From the NCBI RefSeq assembly GCF_000018145.1, contig NC_009952.1:2294001-2358000 (forward strand): DNA of 64,000 nucleotides, given 5' to 3'. This document shows, in pieces, positions 36,803 to 45,878 of this stretch (the first letter of the stretch is position 1; every line of letters begins with the position of its first letter). The notes under the pieces were generated by a model. That model saw nothing but the letters and a program-made list of their open reading frames with translations, had not been told where the DNA came from and did not search any database. A program made the position numbers and the translations under genes. Origin of the DNA: Dinoroseobacter shibae DFL 12 = DSM 16493 (GTDB taxonomy: Bacteria; Pseudomonadota; Alphaproteobacteria; Rhodobacterales; Rhodobacteraceae).

Positions 36803-37225
36803 TCAGCCCAGGGTCATGTGACGCGCCCGTGCGCCCCGCTCGATCGCGGCGGCGTTGAGCCGGTCGACATTGAGTTCGAACCGGACCTCTTCGAGAAAGC
36901 GCAGCTCGGGCTCGTCGAGCGTGCCATCGGCGGCGACCACGTCGCAGGCCAGCGCATAGGCGGTCTCGTTGAGCTCCGCCGGAAGGGCCTCGCGCAGCAG
37001 CCCGAAGAGCGCATCAAGCCCGTCTTCCTCCTCGAACAGGTCGAACACCGCGCGGCTGAGCGTCGGCAGGCGGTCGGCGTCGAAATCCGCGAAGATCGGC
37101 AAGTGGTTGATCGTCTGGTTGATTTTCACCAGCTCGGAGGTTTCGATATGCTCGTTGGACGCGGAGGCGGCCACCATGAGCGCCACCAGGGCGTCTTGTG
37201 GGCTGAGTAGCGGGTTGGTGCTCAT
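36803..37225 (-). CDS. TerB-like protein
   Basis: 140 residues, all-helical and acidic. LLSPQDALVALMVAASASNEHI and CDVVAADGTLDEPELRFLEEV (about residues 98-118) are TerB-family features; the acidic DGTLDEPE turn recalls TerB metal-binding loops. The role in tellurite or envelope stress is by family only. Convergent with the gene at 36428. A second, different TerB-like protein is at 49977-50417. Confidence 0.8.
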   Translation of the reverse strand: MSTNPLLSPQDALVALMVAASASNEHIETSELVKINQTINHLPIFADFDADRLPTLSRAVFDLFEEEDGLDALFGLLREALPAELNETAYALACDVVAADGTLDEPELRFLEEVRFELNVDRLNAAAIERGARARHMTLG

Positions 37226-37347
37226 CTCTGGGTCCTTTCTGGGTGCATGCGGCCTAGATATTGACCTGCGCGCGCGCCCGCAATAGGCAGCGCGGACGCG
37301 GGTGACGGTTTGCCCGCCCCGTTTCCGAGCCCCCCGAGGAAGAGCAG

Positions 37348-39006
37348 ATGACCGAGAGTTTGCGCGAGATTGCGATGGCGTCGAAGGCCTGGCCGTTCGA
37401 AGAGGCGCGCCGGGTGCTCAAACGCTATGCCAAGGGCGCGCCGGAGAAGGGCCATGTGCTGTTCCAGACCGGGTACGGACCGAGCGGGTTGCCGCATATC
37501 GGCACCTTCGGGGAGGTGGCGCGCACGACCATGGTGCGCCGCGCCTTCGAATTGCTGAGCGACATTCCCACCAAGCTGATCTGTTTTTCCGATGACATGG
37601 ACGGGTTTCGCAAGGTGCCCGGCAACGTGCCCATGCAGGAGGAGTTGCGCGCGGACCTGAACCTGCCGCTGACGAAGGTGCGCGACCCGTTCGGCACCCA
37701 TGCGGGGTTCGCCCAGCACAACAATGCGCGGTTGTGCGAGTTCCTCGACAGTTTCGGGTTCGAGTACGAGTTCGCGAGTGCGACGGAGTATTACACCTCC
37801 GGCAAGTTCGACGAGATGTTGCTGGTGGCGCTGGAGCGGTTCGACGAGATCCAGAAGATCATGCTGCCGACCCTGGGCGCGGACCGGCAGGCGACCTATT
37901 CGTGTTTCCTGCCGATCAGCCCCAAGACGGGCCACGTATTGCAGGTCCCGACCCTGGAGCGGAACGTCGCGAAGGGAACCATCGTCTATGAGGAGCCGGA
38001 TGGCGAGCGGGTGGAAATCCCGGTCACGGGCGGCAACGTCAAGATGCAGTGGAAGCCCGACTGGGCCATGCGCTGGGCCGCGCTCGGCGTGGATTACGAG
38101 ATGTCGGGCAAGGATTTGATCGACAGCGTGACCCAGTCGAGCAAGATCTGTCGCGCGCTTGGCAAGCGGCCGCCCGAGAGCCTGTCTTACGAGTTGTTCA
38201 ACGATGAGAACGGGCAGAAGATTTCCAAGTCCAAGGGCAACGGGCTGAGCATGGAGGAGTGGCTGACCTATGCCGCGCCGGAATCCCTGCAATATTTCAT
38301 GTATCTCAAGCCCAAGACCGCCAAGCGGCTCTATTTCGACGTGATCCCCAAGGCGGTGGACGAGTATCACCAGCAGTTGCGCGCCTATCCGGGCCAGGAC
38401 GCCAAGGGGCAGCTGAACAACCCGGTGTTCCATATCCACGGGGCGGATGTGCCCGGCTCGGACATGGTGGTGTCGTTCGCGATGCTGCTGAACTTGGCGT
38501 CGGTGTCGGGTGCGGAGAACAAGGATGCGCTCTGGGGGTTCATCCGGAAGTACGCCCCCGAGGCCACCGCCGAGACCCATCCGGGTCTGGACGCGGCGGC
38601 GGGTTTCGCGGTGCGGTATTTCAACGATCGGATCAAGCCGACGCGCCGCTTCCGCGCGCCCAGCGACCAGGAGCGGGCGGCGATGGCGGATCTGGCCAAG
38701 GCCCTGCGCGACCCCGGTCTCGGCGCCGATATGATCGCGCGCAAGAACGCGGCGGCAGGCCAGGAGAGTGCGGTCACCACGCTGGATTACGGGTCGGACG
38801 AGGACCTGCAATCGGTGTGTTTCGCCATCGGCAAGCTGCACGGGTTCGCCAATCTGCGCGACTGGTTCAAGGCGCTTTACGAGGTGCTGCTGGGCGCGTC
38901 CGAGGGCCCGCGCTTTGGCGGGTTCGCGGCGCTTTACGGCCCCGAGGCCACGGCGGATCTGATCGACCGGGCGCTGGCCGGGGAGCTGATCGGGGACGCC
39001 GCCTGA
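37348..39006 (+). CDS. lysK: Class I lysyl-tRNA synthetase
   Basis: 552-residue class I LysRS, the archaeal-type enzyme used by alphaproteobacteria in place of class II LysS. HIGH-like motif PHIGTFGE near residue 49 and KMSKS-like motif KISKSKGNG near residue 291. TGYGPSGLPH and TLGADRQATYSCFLPISP are family segments. The C-terminal helical domain begins near 360. AGGAAGAGCAG precedes the ATG. No class II lysS is seen in the window. Confidence 0.97.
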   Translation: MTESLREIAMASKAWPFEEARRVLKRYAKGAPEKGHVLFQTGYGPSGLPHIGTFGEVARTTMVRRAFELLSDIPTKLICFSDDMDGFRKVPGNVPMQEELRADLNLPLTKVRDPFGTHAGFAQHNNARLCEFLDSFGFEYEFASATEYYTSGKFDEMLLVALERFDEIQKIMLPTLGADRQATYSCFLPISPKTGHVLQVPTLERNVAKGTIVYEEPDGERVEIPVTGGNVKMQWKPDWAMRWAALGVDYEMSGKDLIDSVTQSSKICRALGKRPPESLSYELFNDENGQKISKSKGNGLSMEEWLTYAAPESLQYFMYLKPKTAKRLYFDVIPKAVDEYHQQLRAYPGQDAKGQLNNPVFHIHGADVPGSDMVVSFAMLLNLASVSGAENKDALWGFIRKYAPEATAETHPGLDAAAGFAVRYFNDRIKPTRRFRAPSDQERAAMADLAKALRDPGLGADMIARKNAAAGQESAVTTLDYGSDEDLQSVCFAIGKLHGFANLRDWFKALYEVLLGASEGPRFGGFAALYGPEATADLIDRALAGELIGDAA

Positions 39007-39094
39007 GGGTTCGGGGGCGAGCCATCGGCCGCGCGGATTGACCCGGGGCGGGTTCGGGATAGGTCTTGGGCCGGAGCGACCCGGAGGACTTTCC

Positions 39095-39496
39095 ATGATC
39101 AGACGGACTTTTCTCGCAACGGCGCTGGCCTTCGCCGCCACGGGCGCGCGGGCCGATGCCGCGCAGATCGAGGCGGTGATCGGGGCGCAGCTGGAGGCGT
39201 TCAAGGCGGATGATTTCGCCCAGGCGTTTTCCTATGCCTCGCCGATGATCCAGACCATGTTCGGCACCTGGCAGCGCTTCGGCAGCATGGTGCGCAACGG
39301 CTACCCGATGGTGTGGCGGCCCGCGGAGGTGCGGTTCCTGGAGCTGGAGGATCGCGGCGGGAGCCTGTACCAGCGGGTCCGCATCCGGGACGCCCAGGGG
39401 GGATCGCATCTGCTGGAATACCAGATGATCCGCAACCAGGCCGGATGGCGGATCAACGGGGTGCAGATCCTGCGCGATACCAGCGTCGGGGCCTGA
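39095..39496 (+). CDS. Exported DUF4864 protein
   Basis: 133 residues with a cleavable signal (MIRRTFLATALAFAATGARA). The mature part (IEAVIGAQLEAFKADDFAQAF, then SPMIQTMFGTWQRFGSMVRNGYP) is the NTF2-like DUF4864 domain; its function is unknown. GGAGGACTTTCC precedes ATG 39095. A longer frame to 39038 has no support. Confidence 0.85.
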   Translation: MIRRTFLATALAFAATGARADAAQIEAVIGAQLEAFKADDFAQAFSYASPMIQTMFGTWQRFGSMVRNGYPMVWRPAEVRFLELEDRGGSLYQRVRIRDAQGGSHLLEYQMIRNQAGWRINGVQILRDTSVGA

Positions 39497-39507
39497 GGCC
39501 GGGCGTG

Positions 39508-39565
39508 TGGGGGCGCTGCCCCCGTCGCTGCGCGACTCCCCCGGAGTATTTTCGCACAGATGAAG
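39508..39565 (+). repeat. REP-like intergenic element, copy 1
   Basis: Begins with the palindrome GGGGGC-GCT-GCCCCC, then a variable G+C-rich part, then CCCCCGGAGTATTTT and a GATGAAG end. An inverted copy lies at 48473-48535. It sits in the 283-nt gene-free stretch between the DUF4864 gene and dacB. Confidence 0.7.
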
Positions 39566-39779
39566 GCAGGCGCGGCCCACGGGGGCTGACCCGGGGGCCT
39601 TCGGTGTGCCGCCGGGCCGTTAAGGTTAATGGCCCGAAGGGCAGGGTTTGGGGGGCGCGTCGGGAGGGATCCCTTGGGGAGCCGTCAAGGTTAACGGGGC
39701 TGAGGTGTCCTGGGGGCGTCATTCGTTTCTGTCGACGCAGGGCGCGACATTGCCACGCGTGGGCCCGGACACGGGGGGG

Positions 39780-41267
39780 TCAGGCGCCGTAGAGGCGGCT
39801 CCAGCGCAGGACGAGATCATTTTGCAAACGGCGCGCGCGGCGGGCCCAGGCGCGGCCCCCCTCGGGGCGTTCGCGTTCGGCGCGGCTGAGGGCCGCGCGG
39901 CGGTCGATGTCGGCCGAGAAGATCGCGAAGGCCAGCGCGCGGCCCGAGGGTGGCGTGATGTAGCCTGCGAGGCCGGAGACGAAGTTGAGCGTGCCGGTCT
40001 TGGCCACCACCTGCGCCGGGGCGCTGGCCATGCGCGCGCCGCTGGCATCCCGTGGCAGGTAGGGTTTCAGCAGCGGCGTGAGCGCGGTTCGGGTGCCATG
40101 GGTGCTCAGCAGGCGGGCCATGTCGAGGCTGGAGATGCGGGAGCGGTCGCCGAGGCCGGAATGGTCGGCAAAGCGGATCGGCCCTGCGCCCATCAGTTGG
40201 GCGCTGTGCCAGGCGGCCATTTGCGCGCCGGAGGCTTGGAGGCTGTCGGGGCGGGCGCCGAGCGCGGTGGAAGCGGTCAGGCCGATGCATTCGGCGGTGA
40301 CGTTGGTGGAGTATTTCAGCATCCCGCGCAGCAGGCCGGGGAGGGTTTCGCTGTCATGGCTGGCGATGAGCGTCGCGGTGTCCGGCAGCACCGCCAGGGG
40401 CGGGCCGAGGGTCACGCGGATGCCCTGCGCGCCGCAGAGCGTGCGGAACACGTCCGCGGCATAGGCGGCCGGGTTGCGCACCGGGAGCCAGCGGCCGCCC
40501 TCGGCACCCAGGGCGTCGCGGGCGACGGTCCAGTGGTCGGCTGCGCCGCGTTGTTCGTAGGTGTAGATCGGCAGGTTCCGGGGCTGCACCGACATGGACG
40601 ACACGCGCACCTGCGGGCGCAACGCGCCGGTGCGGGCGTCCATGGTGATGGCATAGTCGCTGCCCTGGCGTTTCCATTCGAAATAGACCCGGTTGAAGTT
40701 GAGGTTGAGCCCCGCGATGGCCGGGCTGTAGCCGAGGTGGTCGGGCTGGCCCGGGTCGATGGAGCGGATCTCGGGGAGCGCGCTGCCCTGCACCCGGAGC
40801 GCGCCCGCGACCTCCGAGACCCCGGCCGCGCGCAACCGGTCGGCAAGCCCGGCCAGGGCGGCGGTATCGAGGCTGGGATCGCCGCTGCCGGCGAGGATCA
40901 GGTCGCCGTCGAGGCGGCCCGCGCGGATCGGGCCCGTGGCCAGCAGGCGGGTGGTGTAGCGATGTTCCGGCCCCAGCACGCGCAGCCCGTAGAGCGCGGT
41001 GGCGGCCTTGGCGACGCTGGCCGGTGGCAGGGGGGTGCCCCCGGCGACGGATTCCAGCGCCAGCCCGCTGCGCAGGTCGATCACCGCAAGGCTGGTCTGT
41101 CCGCCGAGATCGGCGGCGCGCAGCAGCTCCCCGAGCTCGGGCACGGCGCGGCGCCAGAGCCCGTCGGGTCGGGGCGCGGGGTGCGGCGAGCTGCCGAGCG
41201 CGCGGGCGGCGCCGGGCAGAAGGGCGGCCTGCGCGGCCAGCCCGCTCAGCAGGGCGCGCCGGTTCAT
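39780..41267 (-). CDS. dacB: D-alanyl-D-alanine carboxypeptidase/endopeptidase (PBP4 type)
   Basis: 495 residues, exported (MNRRALLSGLAAQAALLPGAARA; an RR pair suggests Tat or Sec). All three penicillin-binding motifs are present: SVAK (residues 84-87), SxN in KYSTNVTAE and KTGT in VVAKTGTLNFVSG. A class C DacB with the long insert domain. It trims or opens peptidoglycan peptide cross-links in the periplasm. ATG 41267 has AAGGGA upstream; the longer frame overlaps the divergent promoter region. Confidence 0.94.
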   Translation of the reverse strand: MNRRALLSGLAAQAALLPGAARALGSSPHPAPRPDGLWRRAVPELGELLRAADLGGQTSLAVIDLRSGLALESVAGGTPLPPASVAKAATALYGLRVLGPEHRYTTRLLATGPIRAGRLDGDLILAGSGDPSLDTAALAGLADRLRAAGVSEVAGALRVQGSALPEIRSIDPGQPDHLGYSPAIAGLNLNFNRVYFEWKRQGSDYAITMDARTGALRPQVRVSSMSVQPRNLPIYTYEQRGAADHWTVARDALGAEGGRWLPVRNPAAYAADVFRTLCGAQGIRVTLGPPLAVLPDTATLIASHDSETLPGLLRGMLKYSTNVTAECIGLTASTALGARPDSLQASGAQMAAWHSAQLMGAGPIRFADHSGLGDRSRISSLDMARLLSTHGTRTALTPLLKPYLPRDASGARMASAPAQVVAKTGTLNFVSGLAGYITPPSGRALAFAIFSADIDRRAALSRAERERPEGGRAWARRARRLQNDLVLRWSRLYGA

Positions 41268-41418
41268 CACGCGTCCCTTGGGTGTGTTTGCGCCAGACAT
41301 GGCCCGACTAAAGCGCATCAATCGGGCCGGAACAAGAGAGCGCGTCCGCGCTTGTCAATCTGCGCCGCTTTGCCCTAAGCGGAGGGGGTTGATCCCTGCC
41401 CTGCCCCCCGGAGGCGAC

Positions 41419-42249
41419 ATGGCGCGCACGGTTGCCCTGATGCTGTTGGCCATGAGCCTGATCCCGCTGGGCGACACCGCGGGCAAGATGCTCGTGGGCG
41501 CGGGTGTGTCACCGTTTTTCGTGGGCTGGAGCCGGTTTGCCCTGGGCGTGGTGCTGGTGCTGCCGTTCATGGCCGGGGCGTTCGAGTCGCGGATCTTTCT
41601 CGATTGGCGGATCTGGCTGCGCGGAGCACTGATCGGGGCGGGGGTGGCCTGCATCCTGACGGCGCTGAGGACCGAGCCGCTGGCCAATGTGTTCGGGGCG
41701 TTCTTCGTCGGGCCGATCCTGTCCTATTTCCTGTCGGGGGTGCTGTTGGGGGAGCGATTGTCCACCGGGCGGACGCTGTTGCTGCTGATGGGGTTCGCGG
41801 GGGTGCTCTTGGTGGTGCAGCCGGGGTTCGGGATGACCGTGGGGCTGGGCTTCGCGGTGGCGGCGGGGGTGTTCTACGGGCTCTTTCTGGTGGCGAGCCG
41901 GTGGGTGGCGGATGTGGCGCGGCCCCGGGCGCTCTTGCTGTCGCAGGTGGCGATTGCGGCGCTGGTGCTGGCCCCGTTCGGGCTGAGCACGGTGCCTGCG
42001 TTCAGCTGGCCCGTGGCGGGGCTGGTTTTATGGTCGGCGGCGGGCTCGACCCTGGGCAACCTGATGCTTGTCATGGCGTTCCGGCGGGCGGAGGCGGGCC
42101 AGCTGGCGCCGTTCGTCTACTTCCAGCTGATCGCGGCGACGATCCTGGGCTGGCTCTTTTTCGGAGAGCTGCCGGGGGGGCTGGCCCTGGTGGGGCTCAC
42201 GATGCTGGTGGGGGCCGGGTTCGGCTCGCTGCTGTTGCGCCGGGGGTGA
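41419..42249 (+). CDS. EamA/DMT-family permease
   Basis: 276 residues with ten predicted hydrophobic helices in two EamA repeats (MARTVALMLLAMSLIPLGDT at the start; FGFAVAAGVFYGLFLVASRW opens the second). Typical motifs include the Pro-Gly-rich loop at the end of helix 4. The substrate is unknown; the family exports metabolites. GGAGGCGAC precedes ATG 41419. Confidence 0.92.
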   Translation: MARTVALMLLAMSLIPLGDTAGKMLVGAGVSPFFVGWSRFALGVVLVLPFMAGAFESRIFLDWRIWLRGALIGAGVACILTALRTEPLANVFGAFFVGPILSYFLSGVLLGERLSTGRTLLLLMGFAGVLLVVQPGFGMTVGLGFAVAAGVFYGLFLVASRWVADVARPRALLLSQVAIAALVLAPFGLSTVPAFSWPVAGLVLWSAAGSTLGNLMLVMAFRRAEAGQLAPFVYFQLIAATILGWLFFGELPGGLALVGLTMLVGAGFGSLLLRRG

Positions 42250-42300
42250 GCGTACGCCGGGTTTCCGAGGCGTTAACACCCCCGGGGTAATCTGCCCGCA

Positions 42301-42411
42301 ATGCCGGATCCGTCCGGCGCATTTTCCGACAGAGCACAGTGGGTTTTCGGCCTGGCGCAGAACGCGCGGGGTGAGCTGCGCCTGTATGTCAATCGAAAGG
42401 GGTTCGGATGA
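42301..42411 (+). CDS. Possible 36-residue upstream peptide coupled to the beta-helix gene
   Basis: An ATG ORF beginning MPDPSGAFSDRAQWVFGLAQ ends in TGA that overlaps the next start as ATGA. Codon use looks coding-like (GC-rich third positions), but no clear ribosome-binding site precedes it. It could be a coupled small protein or a chance ORF. Confidence 0.35.
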   Translation: MPDPSGAFSDRAQWVFGLAQNARGELRLYVNRKGFG

Positions 42412-44699
42412 ACAAGGCGATCACCGACGGTTTGGATCTGATGCCGCCGCCGTTTTCGGCGGGGCTGGATGTGTGGTCCCAGGGCAATGGGACACCGCCG
42501 ACCGCGACCTGGAACGGGGCACCGAACGCGGTTCTGGTGCCGTCCGACGCGGATTTCGGCAGCTGCCTGGAAATCCAGAAGGTCAACAACACCACGCGCA
42601 TCCGCTACAAGGGCGAGACGCCGATCCTACCGGGCTGCTACCTGCGGATCACGGCGCGGGTCAAGGTGCTGTCGGGCGCGCTGCCCGATGCGCGGATCGG
42701 GGCCTGGGCCGGGGCCGCGGGCGGCGCGAGCGTGGGCGGCATCGTCGAGGACGGGCCGCTGGTCTCGATCGACAGCTTCGGCGAGGTTTACGAGATCTCG
42801 GCCATCGTCGGCTCGGGCAGCCGCGGCGGCGTCGACATGGCCTGGGGCACCACGCCGATCTACGGGCATTTCGGGCTGGACCTGAGCGGGCCCAATGGCG
42901 GGCTGATCCGGATCGACGACATCCGGATCGAGGATGTGACCACGGTCTATCTGCGCAAGATGATGGACTGGGTCGACGTCAAGGATTACGGCGCGCGCGG
43001 CGACGGGGTGACCGATGACAGTGCCGCCTTCATCGCCGCGGATGCGGCCGCGAACGGGCGCCGGGTGCTGGTGCCCGAGGGGCTCTATTTCCTGGCCGAG
43101 CATGTGACCATGACCGCCGAGACCCGGTTCGAGGGCACGGTGACCATGCCCGACAACAAGCGGCTGTCGCTGACGCGGAATTTCAATCTCAACGCCTATT
43201 TCGACGCGTTCGGGGACGAGGTTCTGGCCTTCAAGAAGGCGGTGCAGACCTATCTGAACTTCTCGGACCACGATGTTCTGGACCTGTCGGGCCGGTCGAT
43301 CTCGCTGACCGAGCCGATCGACATCCATGCCGCGGTGGGCAACAAGGACACCTCGACCATCCGCCGGGTGATCCGCAACGGGCAGTTCAACTGCGCCCCG
43401 AGCCCCGCCTGGGACACGGTGGAGGCCAGCTCGGCGGCGAGCTACACGGTCAACACGCCCTTCGAGCTGTTCGATGTGGAGAACATCGCGCAGATCCAGC
43501 CCGGCAGCCTGGTGGAGGGCGAGGGCGTGGGCCGCGAGGTCTATGTCCGCGACGTGAACGTGGGCGCACGGCGGCTGACCCTGAGCCAGCCTCTGTACGA
43601 TGCGGAGGGAACGCAGACCTACACCTTCCGCAAGTTCCAGTATGCGCTGGATTTCAGCGGCTTCTCGCGGCTGGCCAAGTTCACCTTGCAGAATATCGAC
43701 CTGCGGCTGAACGAGAACGCCTCGGGCATTCTGCTGGCGCCCGATGGCGACGTGTTCGCGGTCGAGGAATGCGATTTCACCAAGCCGAAGGATCGCGCGA
43801 TCACCTCGCACGGGGTGGGGTGTCAGAACCTGCATGTGGATCGCTGCCAGTTCCTGTCGCCGGAGATCGATGAGGATGTGATCGATCGGACCTCCATCGG
43901 GATCAACATCAATGCCAACGATGCCAAGATCCGCGACAACCGGGCGGTGCGGTTCAAGCATTTCATGGTGGTGCACGGGGCCGGCCATATCTTCACCGGG
44001 AACCACTGGTTCCAGGGGGATGGCACCCTGGGCGGGCCGCGCACGGCGGGCATCGTGCTGACCAACCTGAACGTGAAGACCACCTTCACGGGCAACTACC
44101 TGGACAACAGCACCCTGGAATGGACCAACGAGCATGACGCGACGCCGGATTTCGGGGTCGAGCTGTCCTTTGGCGGGCTGACCATCACCGGCAACATCTT
44201 CACGGTGAACGGCGCCGGGCCTTGGTTCCGGTTCATCCAGATCAAGCCCTATGGCGCGGGTCATTTCATCCAGGGCCTGAGCGTGTCGGACAATGTGTTC
44301 AAGTCGATCAATGGCGAGATCGACCGGGTCGAGGGGGTGGATGCCTCCATCGCGCCGCTGGATGTGGGCCGCACGCGGAACGTCACCTTCGACGCCAATG
44401 CCTATAACGCGATCACCCGGATCACGGTGAACCCGGTGACCCTGCCACTGGAGCAGAACACCGAGGCGCAGCAATGGGTGCTGGACACCGATGGCTACCT
44501 GCCCTTCGAGGGGCGGGCGCGGTTCGTCACCGGGGTGATCGCCGAGGGCAACATCACCGACGACACCGGGCGGCTGGTCTATGCGATGCCGACGATGAAC
44601 TTCAACCACGGGCCGGAGCGCGACCAGGTGCGGCTGAACTGGCCCGAACCGTGCAAGGGCACCGTGCATGTGACCGTGCGCGCGGATCGGCCCGTCTGA
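42408..44699 (+). CDS. Large right-handed beta-helix protein (pectate-lyase-3 fold)
   Basis: 763 residues, no signal peptide. Residues 1-180 form a beta-rich head with a carbohydrate-binding look (WSQGNGTPPTATWNG; IRIDDIRIEDV). DWVDVKDYGARGDGVTDDSAAFIAA (about residues 187-211) is the classical entry strand of Pectate_lyase_3/GH28-like parallel beta-helices, which are common in phage tail spikes. Asn-rich turns through 470-680 mark helix coils. AAAGGGG precedes the ATG. The lack of a signal and the spike-like fold suggest a virion fibre or spike. RcGTA is known to need unlinked fibre genes, so this is a candidate GTA tail fibre (inference). Confidence 0.85.
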   Translation: MNKAITDGLDLMPPPFSAGLDVWSQGNGTPPTATWNGAPNAVLVPSDADFGSCLEIQKVNNTTRIRYKGETPILPGCYLRITARVKVLSGALPDARIGAWAGAAGGASVGGIVEDGPLVSIDSFGEVYEISAIVGSGSRGGVDMAWGTTPIYGHFGLDLSGPNGGLIRIDDIRIEDVTTVYLRKMMDWVDVKDYGARGDGVTDDSAAFIAADAAANGRRVLVPEGLYFLAEHVTMTAETRFEGTVTMPDNKRLSLTRNFNLNAYFDAFGDEVLAFKKAVQTYLNFSDHDVLDLSGRSISLTEPIDIHAAVGNKDTSTIRRVIRNGQFNCAPSPAWDTVEASSAASYTVNTPFELFDVENIAQIQPGSLVEGEGVGREVYVRDVNVGARRLTLSQPLYDAEGTQTYTFRKFQYALDFSGFSRLAKFTLQNIDLRLNENASGILLAPDGDVFAVEECDFTKPKDRAITSHGVGCQNLHVDRCQFLSPEIDEDVIDRTSIGININANDAKIRDNRAVRFKHFMVVHGAGHIFTGNHWFQGDGTLGGPRTAGIVLTNLNVKTTFTGNYLDNSTLEWTNEHDATPDFGVELSFGGLTITGNIFTVNGAGPWFRFIQIKPYGAGHFIQGLSVSDNVFKSINGEIDRVEGVDASIAPLDVGRTRNVTFDANAYNAITRITVNPVTLPLEQNTEAQQWVLDTDGYLPFEGRARFVTGVIAEGNITDDTGRLVYAMPTMNFNHGPERDQVRLNWPEPCKGTVHVTVRADRPV

Positions 44700-44801
44700 G
44701 CCGGGGTCCGGGCGAGGTCTGGGCCGTGGTATCGGTCGCGCGCGCGTGTTAGGGTCGGGCAAAGACGTGCATTGCCACCCTCCCGAACATGACAGGCCTG
44801 C

Positions 44802-45278
44802 GTGACCGAACTCGCCATTGAAGACGTTCAGGACTACCCACGCCCACCGGCCCTGGAGCCGGTGGGCGTGCGTTTGCGCGTGGTGTTCTCGGGGCTGGTG
44901 GTGGCCGAGACGGTGAAGGGCCTGCGGGTTCTGGAGACCCATCACGCGCCGACCTATTACTTCCCGCCCGAGGATATCCTGAAGACCGCCCTGGTGCCGG
45001 CGCCGGGCAGCTCGTTTTGCGAATGGAAGGGGCGCGCGCGGTATTTCGACGTGAAGGCCGACCGGATGGTGAGCCACAAGGCCGCCTGGAGCTACAGCGC
45101 CCCGACCGCGCGCTTCGCGGCCCTCAAGGATTACGTGGCGTTCTATCCGGAACGGATGGAGGCCTGTTTCGTGGGCGAAGAGTTGGCGAGCGAGCAACCC
45201 GGCACCTTCTATGGCGGCTGGGTGACCTCGAACCTGCGCGGGATCGTCAAGGGCGGGCCGGGCACCGAGGGCTGGTGA
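44802..45278 (+). CDS. DUF427 protein
   Basis: 158 residues with a GTG start. RLRVVFSGLVVAETVKGLRV and ETHHAPTYYFPPEDI (about residues 27-60), FCEWKGRARYFDV and KDYVAFYPERMEACFVGEE are DUF427 hallmarks; the function is unknown. The first 23 codons contain a perfect 13-bp inverted repeat (44839-44851 and 44858-44870). It ends 9 nt from the convergent oxidase gene. Confidence 0.9.
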   Translation: MTELAIEDVQDYPRPPALEPVGVRLRVVFSGLVVAETVKGLRVLETHHAPTYYFPPEDILKTALVPAPGSSFCEWKGRARYFDVKADRMVSHKAAWSYSAPTARFAALKDYVAFYPERMEACFVGEELASEQPGTFYGGWVTSNLRGIVKGGPGTEGW

Positions 45279-45287
45279 GCCGCGCGC

Positions 45288-45782
45288 TCAGCCGAGGCCG
45301 AGATCGGCGGGCGTCAGGCTGTAGGCCTTGCCGAAGCCGCCATTGAGCGCGGCACCGCTCACCTGGAACCGGGCGAAGTGGAAATCCGTGAAATCGATGT
45401 AGAGCTGCGCCTTGGGATGGGTTTGCAGGTAGTGATCGCGCAAGACCGCGTAGTCCGGCGTGCCGTGGCGGGTGAAGGCGGCGGTGGCCTGGAGCGTGAT
45501 CCGGGGATGGGTGAGCGGGTCGCCCTTGGGCCCCGGCTCCCCCAGAAGAAGCGAGCAGCGGGCATCGGCCTCCAGCGCCCTGGTGTGGTGCGACAGCTCG
45601 GAGACCAGCGTCAGGGGATGGCCCGCCGGATCGAGCCCGACCGCGATGCGCGTGACCACCGGGGCACCGGTCGCCGGGTCCAGTGCCGCCAGCGCCCCGA
45701 AGCGCGCCCCCGCGATGAGCCCGCGTGCGAGATCGCGGGCCTCGGCGTCGGTGTCGCGGATCGGATTGATCTTGTCAGGCAT
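45288..45782 (-). CDS. Pyridoxamine 5'-phosphate oxidase-fold protein (HugZ-like)
   Basis: 164 residues, FMN-binding split barrel: RFGALAALDPATGAPVVTRIAVGLD and SELSHHTRALEADARCSLLLGEPG (about residues 63-86) match the haem-utilisation HugZ/HutZ-like branch. The substrate is unknown. ATG 45782 (MPDKINPIRD) is chosen; two Met codons further upstream (MIRNSAM, MIEIMIR) are possible. Divergent from the universal stress gene. Confidence 0.85.
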   Translation of the reverse strand: MPDKINPIRDTDAEARDLARGLIAGARFGALAALDPATGAPVVTRIAVGLDPAGHPLTLVSELSHHTRALEADARCSLLLGEPGPKGDPLTHPRITLQATAAFTRHGTPDYAVLRDHYLQTHPKAQLYIDFTDFHFARFQVSGAALNGGFGKAYSLTPADLGLG

Positions 45783-45878
45783 GGCTGAATTCCGGATCAT
45801 GATTTCAATCAAGGCGCGCGCCGCCCGGACTTGATAGCAGTGTCGCGGAGCCAAACACCTGAGACAAGGACCAATCTT

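Noticed and set aside
37222-39204. 660-codon minus-strand frame antisense to lysK
   Set aside because: No recognisable domain; class I LysRS motifs HIGH and KMSKS are in the plus frame.
42627-45197. 856-codon minus-strand frame antisense to the beta-helix gene
   Set aside because: Arg/His/Gly-rich shadow product without motifs; the plus-strand frame has the clear pectate-lyase signature.
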